A stretch of 64,000 nucleotides of DNA from Ruegeria profundi (lineage in GTDB: Bacteria > Pseudomonadota > Alphaproteobacteria > Rhodobacterales > Rhodobacteraceae): contig NZ_LQBP01000003.1 of the NCBI RefSeq assembly GCF_001507545.1, forward strand, positions 62,001-126,000. The letters are read 5' to 3'. Position numbers and translations under genes: made by a program. The notes beneath the pieces are model-generated. The model was not told the origin of the DNA. It saw only the letters and a list, made by a program, of their open reading frames with translations, and did not search any database. Positions 34,843-50,828 of this stretch are shown piece by piece. Position 1 is the stretch's first letter. Each line of letters opens with the position of its first letter.

Positions 34843-35466
34843 CTATTCCGCGGCGATCGGTTTCAGATCACGTTCAACGCGGGGGATACTGACGCGGGCT
34901 TCCGCGGCATCTGCAAGGATGCGCGCAACGTTCGCCGCATCGGGAATACAGCGCAGGGCGGGTTGGGTGTGGAAATGCCATGGGCGCACATGCGGCCAGC
35001 ACAACAGGTAGCTGAACCGGACCGGGCCTTGCAGAGTTAGGGCAATCGTCCCGGTGCCGTCTTTGCGCAGATCCAGATCGGCGCTGTCGATCTTGGTGTA
35101 AGGCAGGTTCAGCGTCATGGTCAGCGCCGCCCCGATACGCATGGCGACGCGGCGGTTGGTCAGCGTGTACATGGTGCTGCGCGCCTGGATCACTGCAAAG
35201 ACGACCAGCAAAGCACAGGTCACCGCCCCAAGGATCACAAAGGGTAGGGACGCGGCGATGGCCAGATCCAGCGGCATCAGATCCACCACCGATACAAACC
35301 GCCAGATAGTCAGAACCGCGAAATATCCAGCCACCCACAAAACGCTGACCGAGGATTTGGCAAGTGCCCACCAATGAGGGCGACCTTGCCACAGGATCAC
35401 CTCACCCTCGGGCGGGCGTTCCGGTAGGCCCGGAACTGGTTCAACTGCAAAATCGTCATGCGGCAT
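34843..35466 (-). CDS. puhB: PuhB, photosynthetic complex assembly protein
   Basis: A 207-residue membrane protein with a PH-like (YdbS/bPH2) organisation: EGEVILWQGRPHWWALAKSS, two or three membrane helices, then the TLTNRRVAMRIGAALTMTLNLPYTKI pattern characteristic of bacterial PH domains. PuhB is a reaction-centre assembly factor in Rhodobacter. The ATG at 35466 has AGGAG 7 bases upstream; the open frame to 35529 overlaps puhA and is rejected. It ends with PRVERDLKPIAAE, conserved in PuhB. Confidence 0.93.
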   Translation of the reverse strand: MPHDDFAVEPVPGLPERPPEGEVILWQGRPHWWALAKSSVSVLWVAGYFAVLTIWRFVSVVDLMPLDLAIAASLPFVILGAVTCALLVVFAVIQARSTMYTLTNRRVAMRIGAALTMTLNLPYTKIDSADLDLRKDGTGTIALTLQGPVRFSYLLCWPHVRPWHFHTQPALRCIPDAANVARILADAAEARVSIPRVERDLKPIAAE

Positions 35467-35482
35467 GGGTTTGCTCCTGACT

Positions 35483-36253
35483 TCAGATCTGCGGCTCTTG
35501 CCGGGCTTCGCTGGCATAAAGCGTGCCACCGGCGTAGTAGGCGCTGATTTTTTCTTCTTCGAGCATGGTCAACTGGTTGGGATCGGCGATCTGGGGCACG
35601 TCTTTGACATGCTCGGCAAAGATCGAGCGCACCTTGACCCGGTTTGACTGGATGCGCGTCATCGTCAACGGAACCAACCGGGTGCCGCCGCCGTATTCAG
35701 CGTCCAGCTCATATTCGAGATAGCGGACCAGTTGCTCGGGCACGTCGATCCACATATCCGTCACGGTGCCCACCGGCTTGTTGTCGCCGGTCACGACAGG
35801 CTTGCCGCGCGGATCGCGACCTGCAGCGTGCGAGAACGCCTCAAGCCCGCGCATAGGTTGCAGCTTCAGATGACCGTGTCCGTCCAGTTCCGGAATGTCG
35901 CGGCGCGGCGCCCAGGATGCTGGCCCAACACCATCGAGCATCGGATTGCCAGTGGGTTCGAACGGGTACCCACCGGCGGCGTTGGTGCGTTCCAGTGCAA
36001 GGTCATCGCGATCACCACGTTGCCCGCTGGGAACGGTTACTTCACCTCGCCCGTGCGGCAGTTTGAACGTTTTGTCGTCGGGGACCGAGAATAACCCCTG
36101 ATTGGGGGCTTCCTCGCCGTCATCATCAACCAGTGGAAAGCCTTCACGCATGTTTTCCCGCTGGATGTAAAAGATCAGCAGGGCGAAAAAGACCCAAAAC
36201 AGCCAGATCGACAGGCTGGCGAGGTCAAAATTTCCGAAGAAGGTCTGGGTCAT
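35483..36253 (-). CDS. puhA: Photosynthetic reaction centre H subunit
   Basis: A 256-residue subunit with one N-terminal membrane helix (LASLSIWLFWVFFALLIFYIQRENMREGFPL) and a cytoplasmic PRC-barrel domain that caps the quinone side of PufLM and controls proton entry to QB. Conserved parts: FKLPHGRGEVTVP, GVGPASWAPRRDIPELDGHGHLKL, and YLEYELD with VRYLE. The start at 36253 is chosen from homology; the longer frame to 36352 lacks a ribosome-binding site. Central gene of the superoperon, 17 bases ahead of puhB. Confidence 0.97.
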   Translation of the reverse strand: MTQTFFGNFDLASLSIWLFWVFFALLIFYIQRENMREGFPLVDDDGEEAPNQGLFSVPDDKTFKLPHGRGEVTVPSGQRGDRDDLALERTNAAGGYPFEPTGNPMLDGVGPASWAPRRDIPELDGHGHLKLQPMRGLEAFSHAAGRDPRGKPVVTGDNKPVGTVTDMWIDVPEQLVRYLEYELDAEYGGGTRLVPLTMTRIQSNRVKVRSIFAEHVKDVPQIADPNQLTMLEEEKISAYYAGGTLYASEARQEPQI

Positions 36254-36284
36254 TCCGGGATCCTTTCGGTTTGAGGAATACGCA

Positions 36285-37706
36285 TCATGTTGGAAACTCC
36301 GGCAATCCGGATGGCGCGGCAGCCCGGCGTTTGCGGGTTGCCAGTGGGCCAAGTACGATCAACGTTATGAATAGAAGCGCGATTTCCGCATGGTAGACAA
36401 AGGAATAACCCGTGGCTGCCGAGTCCAGTGCGGTGCCCAAGTTACCCTTCAATGCTTGCACATTGACGATGTCGCGCAGCGCCCCGCCCAAAGCGATGGC
36501 AAGGCCCGACGCGGTTGCCTGTGCAGCCCCCCACGCGCCAAGGGCCAGGCCGCGCCCGGCAAAGCCCTGTTCGGGTAGAGACATCGTTGATATCAGGGTG
36601 CAGACGGCGAAGATGCCGCCGCCAAAGCCAATCAGCCCAGCACCGGTGAAGAACAGCATTGGGGCTTGCATCGGGGCCGAGAAAATCACGGCGCTGAAGG
36701 CAACGATGCCAACAAGGATCCCGCCGCAGGACAGACGGATCGGGTCGCGCCCAAGCCCAAGCAGCCGCGCCGACAAGCCATATCCGGCCAATGCTCCGGT
36801 TGCCCACATGGCCGTCAGAACGGTTGTGGATGAAACCGAAAGGCCAAGGATTTCACCGCCATAAGGTTCCAGCAGCACATCCTGCATGTTGAATGCCATG
36901 GTGCCCAGGAAGACGACGGCCAAAAGCCGTCCGGCCTGACCTCCGCTCAGCAGATCAGACCATGCGTCGCTGAACCGTGGGCGGGGGGCTGCGCGTTCTT
37001 CGGCGCTCATCGGGCGGACTTTTTCCTGCCGCCAAAGGGCGATCAGGTTCAGCACCATGCCAACGACTGCCGCGCCTTGAACCACGCGGATCAGGCGCAG
37101 GTCGGAAAAGTCACGCAGCAGCCAGCCGACGATCAACGCCGATGCGCCCATGCCAATCAGGAACATGACATAGAGCAGAGCAACAACTTTGGGCCGCGTC
37201 TCGGGCGTTGCGCGGTCGCAGGCCAATGCCAACCCGGCGGTTTGGGTCATGTGGATGCCAAGACCCGCCATCAGGAAGGATATCGCCGCCAGTGCCTCAC
37301 CCGCGAAGGGGACATGCAGCGTAGAGTGGCCGCCCAGAACCAGCAGGGCAAAGGGCATGACGGCCAGCCCACCCATCTGCCAGATCGAGCCGAACCACAA
37401 ATAAGGGATACGCTTCCATCCGATTGCACTGCGATGGGTGTCACTGCGGAAGCCCAGAAGCGCGCGGAAGGGCGCGATCAGCACGGGCAGGGCGATCATG
37501 ATGGCAACAACCGTCGCGGCGACGCCAAGCTCGACAATCATCACGCGGTTCAGCGTGCCCAGCAGCATGACCGAGGCCATCCCGACCGACACCTGAAACA
37601 GCGACAGCCGCAGCAACTGCCCCAAAGGCAAATCCGCGCTTGCGGCATCGGCAAAGGGCAGGAACTCGGCCGGTATGCGGGTAAAGGGCGAGGGGCGCTG
37701 GCTCAT
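36285..37706 (-). CDS. lhaA: LhaA, LH1 assembly protein (PucC/BCD transporter family)
   Basis: A 473-residue protein with about twelve membrane helices, of the major-facilitator-like PucC family that helps LH1 assembly by delivering bacteriochlorophyll. Signatures: LLGTLNRVMIVELGV, FRALLGFRSDTHRSAIGWKRIPYLWFGS and NMQDVLLEPYGGEILGLSVS. The place directly before puhA and after bchM matches lhaA. The ATG at 37706 overlaps the bchM stop by 4 bases. A related paralogue (430 residues) is encoded at 49534-50826. Confidence 0.93.
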   Translation of the reverse strand: MSQRPSPFTRIPAEFLPFADAASADLPLGQLLRLSLFQVSVGMASVMLLGTLNRVMIVELGVAATVVAIMIALPVLIAPFRALLGFRSDTHRSAIGWKRIPYLWFGSIWQMGGLAVMPFALLVLGGHSTLHVPFAGEALAAISFLMAGLGIHMTQTAGLALACDRATPETRPKVVALLYVMFLIGMGASALIVGWLLRDFSDLRLIRVVQGAAVVGMVLNLIALWRQEKVRPMSAEERAAPRPRFSDAWSDLLSGGQAGRLLAVVFLGTMAFNMQDVLLEPYGGEILGLSVSSTTVLTAMWATGALAGYGLSARLLGLGRDPIRLSCGGILVGIVAFSAVIFSAPMQAPMLFFTGAGLIGFGGGIFAVCTLISTMSLPEQGFAGRGLALGAWGAAQATASGLAIALGGALRDIVNVQALKGNLGTALDSAATGYSFVYHAEIALLFITLIVLGPLATRKRRAAAPSGLPEFPT

Positions 37707-38370
37707 GAGGCGACCTCCAACGCGTGAGAGATGTAGAAACCGCAATTGACGCGCCCCAGATCGCGGACTTTACCGGCACCATCCAGCTTGCGCTTTAACG
37801 TCGCTGTGTTGTGCGGCACCATGGTCGGCGAGCGATCGCTTTTGGGGAACACCTTGCCCGCGTACCACATGGCTGCCAGCAGCGGCGTGCGCGGAGCGAT
37901 GGTGAAGCGCACGACCGCGCCGTGATCGACGAACCGGTCAACCGCACTGCGGATATGGTCGGCGTCGTAGTAAATCAGACTATCCATGGCAAAGACATGA
38001 TCGAACGGGCCGCTGGGTTCGTGCAGCATGTCACCTGCGTGGAAATCCACCCTCGCGTGCAATGGCGCTGGCAAACGCGCACGGGCGATGTTGATCAGGG
38101 CTGGCGAAATGTCGATTGCTACGACCTCGGCACCGCGCGCGGCCAAAACCTCGGTCAACTGACCTGTGCCGCAACCCGCATCCAGAATGCGACGGCCTGT
38201 CAAGTCCTGCGGAAGCGCGCTCAACAGGCGATCCCGCATCTGGTCTCGGCCTTCGCGCACGGTTTGACGAATTTTCGACACTGGCGCATCGCTGGTCAGC
38301 CGCTCCCACGTGCGGGTGGCGGTGCGGTCGAAATAGGTTTCAACCCGTGCGCGTGTCGCCTCATAGGTCA

Positions 38371-38371
<1 letters not shown>
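37703..38371 (-). CDS. bchM: Mg-protoporphyrin IX O-methyltransferase
   Basis: A 222-residue SAM-dependent methyltransferase that methylates the ring-C propionate of Mg-protoporphyrin IX. Motif I is ILDAGCGTGQLTEVLAARGAEVVAIDIS; later GPFDHVFAMDSLIYYD and RFTIAPRTPLLAAMWYAGKVFP are typical of BchM. Its start shares the base A with the bchL stop (TAATG), and it overlaps lhaA by 4 bases. It acts directly after Mg-chelatase (BchHID) and before AcsF. Confidence 0.96.
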
Positions 38372-46074
<7,703 letters not shown>

Positions 46075-46126
46075 GATGGCCTCCCTGCTGAACTTCCATC
46101 TCAGCGTAGAGGGCTTAACGGGAATG

Positions 46127-46144
46127 TGTCAATTAAAACTTACA
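46127..46144. promoter_or_regulatory. PpsR/CrtJ operator upstream of bchF
   Basis: Perfect TGT-N12-ACA palindrome (TGTCAATTAAAACTTACA), 53 bases before the bchF start. A degenerate copy (TAC-N12-ACG) starts at 46141. It would place bchF and the whole tetrapyrrole/puh superoperon under PpsR. Confidence 0.84.
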
Positions 46145-46268
46145 CTTTCGAATTGACGGATTCGCGGTGCTATTTCTGGCGCCTAATTTATGGGCGGAGA
46201 TATAACTGTATGTTTTGGATGTATAAAATATTGATGCGCACCTGTTGACGACAAAGATATCCACATTA

Positions 46269-46286
46269 TGTCTACTTTATTTGACA
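46269..46286. promoter_or_regulatory. PpsR/CrtJ operator upstream of ppaA
   Basis: Perfect TGT-N12-ACA palindrome (TGTCTACTTTATTTGACA), 93 bases before the ppaA ATG and 142 bases (start to start) from the bchF operator. Its right half is a TTGACA that could be the -35 box of ppaA. Occupation would make ppaA-ppsR autoregulated. Confidence 0.78.
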
Positions 46287-46379
46287 AATAACCCGGCTTG
46301 ACCCAGACTGATATCAAGCCGTTTGAATGTGTCGATACCGATTCCAGCGGCTTTTCTTTAGCAAGGATTGGATAATCCA

Positions 46380-47162
46380 ATGCCCCCAGTCGATCCGTTT
46401 GAAGGCAGTCGACCGCTGAATCAAAATCAACTGGAAGCATTTGCAAAGCGGGTGCTGAAATCCTTGGACTCTCATCCGCAGAATCCGTCGTCTCTGAATT
46501 TAGGTTCGATAACGGATTGGCTCTATGCGCACGTCATTTCCCCGGTTCCGTTCTCGTTTGAAGAAACACTTTGTTTTCTGGAGGAAACCGGTGTGCCTTC
46601 GTCTGAAATAATCGATATTTGTATCCCCGAGGCCGCCTGTCGCGCAGGTCAGGCATGGGTGGATGACGAAGCGAGCTTTGCCAATGTTACGTTGGCGTCC
46701 TCGCGCTTATATGCAATTTGCAAGGCTCTTTCCGAAACATGGGAGATGCGCCCGCGCCGCACTGGGCAACCCACCGTTCTGGTTGTAATTGCACCGGGTG
46801 AGCAGCACATGATCGGGTCCGTTGTCGCTGCATCGCAACTGCGGCGGATGGGCTGTTCGGTTCAATTGCTGGGGGGCGCTACGCCGAAAGAGGCCATCGC
46901 GTGCATCAAGCGGGGCGCGTTCGATGCGGTCCTAATTTCTTGCGCGGGAAGTCAGGCTCTTGACAATGCTGTGAATTTAATAGCACGTATTCGATCAGAA
47001 ATAGACCAGCCGCCACGACTGGTCATCGGCGGGGCGATAGAAAAGCAAGTGAAGTTGACTTCAGTAAGTACAGGGGCGGATTTAGTAACATCCGATTTTG
47101 AGGTCGCTCTTGCTGGTCTGACAAATGCCAGGAGTTCCACGGAACCGCTGGCGGCTCAATAA
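46380..47162 (+). CDS. ppaA: PpaA/AerR-type B12-binding antirepressor
   Basis: A 260-residue regulator. The N-terminal ~130 residues are mostly helical, and the C-terminal half is a cobalamin-binding-like fold with VLVVIAPGEQHMIGSVVAASQLRRMGCSVQLLGG and later DAVLISCAGSQALDN and RLVIGG. The GEQHMIG histidine corresponds to the lower axial ligand site of B12-binding domains; AerR of R. capsulatus binds B12 in this domain and antagonises CrtJ. The ATG at 46380 lies 12 bases after AAGGA; a TTG at 46368 directly touching that site is rejected. It is followed one base later by ppsR. Confidence 0.88.
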   Translation: MPPVDPFEGSRPLNQNQLEAFAKRVLKSLDSHPQNPSSLNLGSITDWLYAHVISPVPFSFEETLCFLEETGVPSSEIIDICIPEAACRAGQAWVDDEASFANVTLASSRLYAICKALSETWEMRPRRTGQPTVLVVIAPGEQHMIGSVVAASQLRRMGCSVQLLGGATPKEAIACIKRGAFDAVLISCAGSQALDNAVNLIARIRSEIDQPPRLVIGGAIEKQVKLTSVSTGADLVTSDFEVALAGLTNARSSTEPLAAQ

Positions 47163-47163
47163 A

Positions 47164-48582
47164 ATGACTTCCGGTAAGCCAAACCCCTGGCAGATCGCGG
47201 CATTGCCGATGATCGAGCCAGAGTTTTTGTCCGGCGTTCTGTCCGAGGCATCTGACATCGCGTTGATTGTGGATCCGGAAGGTGTGGTCATGGCTGCTCT
47301 GGTCAATGAAACAGGGTCTCCGTATGGCAGTCTGGATCATTGGATTGGCAAAAAGCTTACAAATTTTCTGACCGAAGAGTGTATTCCCAAGTTGGACCGC
47401 ATACTTGAGCGAAGTTCGCGGGATGAAAAAGTTCAGCGTGTCGAGCTGAACCATCGCGACAAAGTGGTGTGGCAATATCCTGTTCGGTATTCGATCCATC
47501 CGGTCGGCCACAGCGAGCGGGCCATTTTGATGCTGGGGCGCGATCTGCGGCAAGTCGCTGAAACTCAACAACAATTGGTTCAGGCCCAATTCGCGCTTGA
47601 GCAGGGATATGAAGAGCGGCGCGAGTATGACGCGCGTTACCGCATGTTGATGTCAGTCGCGCGCGAGGCGTTTGTTCTGGTGTCTGTCGCGGATGGTCGG
47701 ATTCGGGATTTGAACGATGCCGCCGCGCATATTTTGGGTGCGGCAAAGGACCAGTTGCAGGGACAGCCCTTTGCAAATGAGTTCAAGGATCGCGGGCGCG
47801 CCGAGTTTGTTCAGAACATTCTGGCCCTCGCTTTGTCCGAAGTGGATGCCGAGGTCACCATTCAAACCAAGCGTACCCGCAACGAGGTCACGATCACACC
47901 AATCAGCTTTCGCGCTGGCGGGGCGCGTATGCTGATCTGTCGGTTAGAGGCCGGCACATCCGAAGAACATGCCAGCGACAAGCTTTCGGATAATTTGGTG
48001 CGCCTGTTCCGCCATGGACCCGAGGCGATTGTGTTTACCGACAGTAACGGGGTCGTTCAGTCGGCGAATGATGCGTTTATGAGGCTGGTGGACTTTGCGC
48101 ATCACGTTGACGTGCGCGGGACAAGCTTGGCCGAGTATATGTCGCGCGGCCAGATCGACCTGAATGTGATGCTGGACAACGCCATTAAGACGGGTCGAAT
48201 GTCCGCTTATTCGACCAAGTTCTGCAATGATGTTGGGGTGTGGACGGCTGCCGAAGTTTCGGTGTCATATCTGAATAAACGCTCTACTCCGACGGTTGCC
48301 TTTGTGATCCGCGACGCGACGCGGTCCGAAGCAATGCGTACGCCTGCGCAGGGAAGTTCAAACATGGCGGGCGAGGATGTTGTGGATCTGGTTGGATCGG
48401 CCCATCTGAAAGACATCGTATCCCAGACAACAGATGTTATTGAACGTATCTGCATCGAAACGGCAATTGAGTTAACGGGCAACAACCGTGCCGCCGCAGC
48501 CGAGATGCTGGGGCTTTCGCGTCAAAGTCTTTACGTCAAGCTACACAAGCTTGGTATTCAGGAAAAACAGGACGGCGACTAG
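47164..48582 (+). CDS. ppsR: PpsR/CrtJ, redox-sensing repressor of photosynthesis genes
   Basis: A 472-residue repressor. The order is an N-terminal PAS-like domain, a Gln-rich helix (QVAETQQQLVQAQFALEQGYEERREYD), PAS1 (~160-260), PAS2 (~275-385) and a FIS-type helix-turn-helix (GNNRAAAAEMLGLSRQSLYVKLHKLGI) at the C-terminus. Two cysteines at 259 (MLICRLEAG) and 430 (ERICIETA) match the redox-active pair of R. sphaeroides PpsR (Cys251, Cys424), the second within the DNA-binding domain. It is translated right after ppaA. Its operators are seen in front of the main photosynthesis operons of this window. Confidence 0.95.
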   Translation: MTSGKPNPWQIAALPMIEPEFLSGVLSEASDIALIVDPEGVVMAALVNETGSPYGSLDHWIGKKLTNFLTEECIPKLDRILERSSRDEKVQRVELNHRDKVVWQYPVRYSIHPVGHSERAILMLGRDLRQVAETQQQLVQAQFALEQGYEERREYDARYRMLMSVAREAFVLVSVADGRIRDLNDAAAHILGAAKDQLQGQPFANEFKDRGRAEFVQNILALALSEVDAEVTIQTKRTRNEVTITPISFRAGGARMLICRLEAGTSEEHASDKLSDNLVRLFRHGPEAIVFTDSNGVVQSANDAFMRLVDFAHHVDVRGTSLAEYMSRGQIDLNVMLDNAIKTGRMSAYSTKFCNDVGVWTAAEVSVSYLNKRSTPTVAFVIRDATRSEAMRTPAQGSSNMAGEDVVDLVGSAHLKDIVSQTTDVIERICIETAIELTGNNRAAAAEMLGLSRQSLYVKLHKLGIQEKQDGD

Positions 48583-48609
48583 CCGCGTTTTTCTTGCATC
48601 GACTCAAGT

Positions 48610-48627
48610 TGTCAATCAAGATTGACA
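48610..48627. promoter_or_regulatory. PpsR/CrtJ operator abutting the bchG start
   Basis: Perfect TGT-N12-ACA palindrome (TGTCAATCAAGATTGACA) in the 46-base gap between ppsR and bchG. It ends one base before the bchG ATG, so it occupies the place of the ribosome-binding site. It could repress a local promoter or block readthrough from ppsR. Confidence 0.8.
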
Positions 48628-48628
48628 C

Positions 48629-49537
48629 ATGAGCGCAAATTCAAATTTACAAATGTCCTCGTGGCCGCAACCTCTGGCTGCCCTTGAGTTGATCAAGCCA
48701 ATTACATGGTTTCCGCCGATGTGGGCGTTCCTGTGCGGAGTGATATCCTCGGGCGGTGCGCTGACTGGAAACGTGGGACTGATTGCGTTGGGATTGATCC
48801 TCGCGGGACCAATTGTCTGTGGGATGAGCCAAGCTGCGAATGACTGGTGCGACCGCCATGTCGACAAGATAAACGAACCGCATCGCCCAATTCCATCGGG
48901 CCGCATCCCCGGATTGTGGGGCGCGTGGATCGCTATCGCGATGAGCGTGCTGGCCTTGGCCGTTAGCTGGCAGTTGGGTCCGTGGGGATTTGGCGCCACC
49001 GTCTTCGGTGTTCTGGCGGCTTGGGCCTATTCGGCCGAGCCTGTGCGATTGAAACGGTCAGGCTGGTGGGGGCCGGGACTTGTGGCGTTGTGCTATGAGG
49101 GGCTGCCTTGGTTTACAGGCGCGGCCATCCTGTCCGCCGGGGCACCGTCGGTTCAGGTTTTCGGTATCGCTGCTCTGTACGCGCTTGGGGCACATGGGAT
49201 CATGACCTTGAATGATTTCAAGGCGTTGGAAGGGGATCGTAAGCTGGGAATTAATTCGCTCCCGGTCACGTTGGGCCCGGATCGCGCTGCACGTTTGGCC
49301 TGTGTGGTGATGATTGTCCCGCAGATTGCGGTCATTGCGTTGCTGTTCTTGTGGGGCAAGCCAGCCTTTGCAGTGGCCATATTCGCGGCGTTGATTGGGC
49401 AGGTCTTGGCCATGCGGGTTCTGTTGCGGGACCCAAAGGCGCGTGCCCCTTGGTATAACGGGACGGGCGTTTCCCTATATGTCAGTGGTATGATGATCGC
49501 GGCCTTTGGTCTGCGTGGATTGGAGGCCGCACTATGA
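48629..49537 (+). CDS. bchG: Bacteriochlorophyll synthase (geranylgeranyl transferase)
   Basis: A 302-residue UbiA-family prenyltransferase with about nine membrane helices that esterifies bacteriochlorophyllide a. First Asp-rich motif NDWCDRHVDKINEPHRPIPSGR, second LNDFKALEGDRKLGINSLPV, and the N-terminal LELIKPITWFPPMWAFLCG. The ATG at 48629 gives the usual ~20-residue leader but has no ribosome-binding site because a PpsR palindrome lies directly before it; an ATG at 48653 is the only near alternative and also lacks one. It overlaps the next gene by 4 bases. Confidence 0.94.
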   Translation: MSANSNLQMSSWPQPLAALELIKPITWFPPMWAFLCGVISSGGALTGNVGLIALGLILAGPIVCGMSQAANDWCDRHVDKINEPHRPIPSGRIPGLWGAWIAIAMSVLALAVSWQLGPWGFGATVFGVLAAWAYSAEPVRLKRSGWWGPGLVALCYEGLPWFTGAAILSAGAPSVQVFGIAALYALGAHGIMTLNDFKALEGDRKLGINSLPVTLGPDRAARLACVVMIVPQIAVIALLFLWGKPAFAVAIFAALIGQVLAMRVLLRDPKARAPWYNGTGVSLYVSGMMIAAFGLRGLEAAL

Positions 49538-50826
49538 CCCGCGCCAAAAACCTCTCGTGGATCGGAATTGTGCGTCTGGGGCTGGTTCAGATGTGTTTGG
49601 GCAGTATCGTTGTTCTGACCACCTCGACACTGAACCGGTTGATGGTGGTGGAACTTGCGTTGCCTGCAATTCTACCGGGCCTGTTGGTGGGGCTGCACTA
49701 CGGCATCCAGATCTCTCGCCCTCATTGGGGCGTCTTGTCGGATGCAACCGGTCGGCGGACCCCTTGGATTGTCCTAGGAATGGCCATTCTCGTGCTTGGC
49801 GCTTTGGGTGCGGCTTTTGGTATCCCGTTGTTTAATCAAAGCTTTTGGGCTGCATTGACACTGTCCATCCTGTCCTACACGGCTATAGGGCTGGGTGTTG
49901 GTGCATCCGGCACGTCGCTGCTGGCCTTATTGGCCACTACAACAGAGCCGCGTCGCCGCGCAGCGGCCGCGACGATCACATGGCTGATGATGATCGCCGG
50001 TATCGCGATCACTGCAGCCTCGGTCGGCGCGATGCTTGATCCGTATAGCCCAAGGCGGCTGTTGATCATCGTGGCCTTGGTCGGGGCAGGTGCTGTGGTG
50101 CTGACCTCTCTTGCCGTCTGGCGTGTTGAGGTCGGAGTCTCCGCCCAGCCATCGGCCGCAAAACCCCGTTTCCGCGCAGCGTTGCGCGAGGTCTGGGCAG
50201 ACGACGCTGCGCGGCGGTTCACTGTATTTGTGTTTCTGTCGATGACTGCTTTCTTCATGCAGGAATTGATCCTCGAACCCTATGCCGGTTTGGTCTTCGG
50301 GTTCACGCCGGGTGAGTCCACGTCGCTTTCCGGCGCGCAGAATGGCGGAGTTTTCCTAGGCATGCTGTCAGTTGGCATTGCGGTCACCGGCCTGAAAATC
50401 GGATCGCTGCGCGGTTGGGTCGTGGCAGGGTGCCTAGGCTCTGCGGCGAGCTTGGGCGCAACCAGTGCAATGGGCCAGATAGGGCCGGATGCTCCGCTTG
50501 TACTTGCGGTGGTGGTGCTTGGGTTTTTCAACGGCATGTTTGCCGTCGCGGCGATCGGCGCAATGATGGAACTGGCCGGTGAAAAAGCCCAAGGGCAGGA
50601 AGGGACGCGCATGGGTTTGTGGGGCGCAGCGCAAGCCATTGCCGCCGGGTTCGGAGGTTTGGTCGGCGCAGCGGCCGCTGACTTGTTCCGGTCGGTGATG
50701 CCGGATGCAACCGCATTTGGCGCTGTATTTCTGGCCGAAGCCGCACTGTTCGTAGCCGCTGCCATTCTGGCTGCACAAGTCATTCACGAAACACGGCGCG
50801 AAACGCGCGTCGTTGCGGGAGAATAG
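49534..50826 (+). CDS. PucC/LhaA-family transporter-like protein (orf428/Bch2 type)
   Basis: A 430-residue protein with about twelve membrane helices. It has the PucC family pattern TLNRLMVVELALPAILPGLLVGLHYGIQISRPHWGVLSDATGRRTPWI and AFFMQELILEPYAGLVFGF. It is the homologue of the ~428-residue gene that lies between bchG and bchP in Rhodobacter. It is shorter than LhaA encoded at 36285-37706. Its role is probably pigment handover between BchG and BchP, but that is inference from its place. It overlaps bchG by 4 bases and is followed by bchP after 2 bases. Confidence 0.88.
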   Translation: MTRAKNLSWIGIVRLGLVQMCLGSIVVLTTSTLNRLMVVELALPAILPGLLVGLHYGIQISRPHWGVLSDATGRRTPWIVLGMAILVLGALGAAFGIPLFNQSFWAALTLSILSYTAIGLGVGASGTSLLALLATTTEPRRRAAAATITWLMMIAGIAITAASVGAMLDPYSPRRLLIIVALVGAGAVVLTSLAVWRVEVGVSAQPSAAKPRFRAALREVWADDAARRFTVFVFLSMTAFFMQELILEPYAGLVFGFTPGESTSLSGAQNGGVFLGMLSVGIAVTGLKIGSLRGWVVAGCLGSAASLGATSAMGQIGPDAPLVLAVVVLGFFNGMFAVAAIGAMMELAGEKAQGQEGTRMGLWGAAQAIAAGFGGLVGAAAADLFRSVMPDATAFGAVFLAEAALFVAAAILAAQVIHETRRETRVVAGE

Positions 50827-50828
50827 CC

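Larger units (their letters stand above)
46075..46379. promoter_or_regulatory. bchF/ppaA divergent regulatory region
   Basis: 305 bases without a gene between bchF and ppaA. It carries two perfect TGT-N12-ACA palindromes (listed separately) and a ~70-base AT-rich core around 46180-46230 fit to hold promoters. TTGACA at 46281-46286, the right edge of the second palindrome, could be a -35 element for ppaA, but I see no convincing -10 partner. This single region would drive the 15-kb bchF-hemA superoperon and the ppaA-ppsR regulators. Confidence 0.6.

Noticed and set aside
46580..47160. ppaA as a radical SAM or methylmalonyl-CoA mutase subunit because of its cobalamin-binding fold.
   Set aside because: Its size, the N-terminal regulator-like part and its place directly before ppsR fit PpaA/AerR better.
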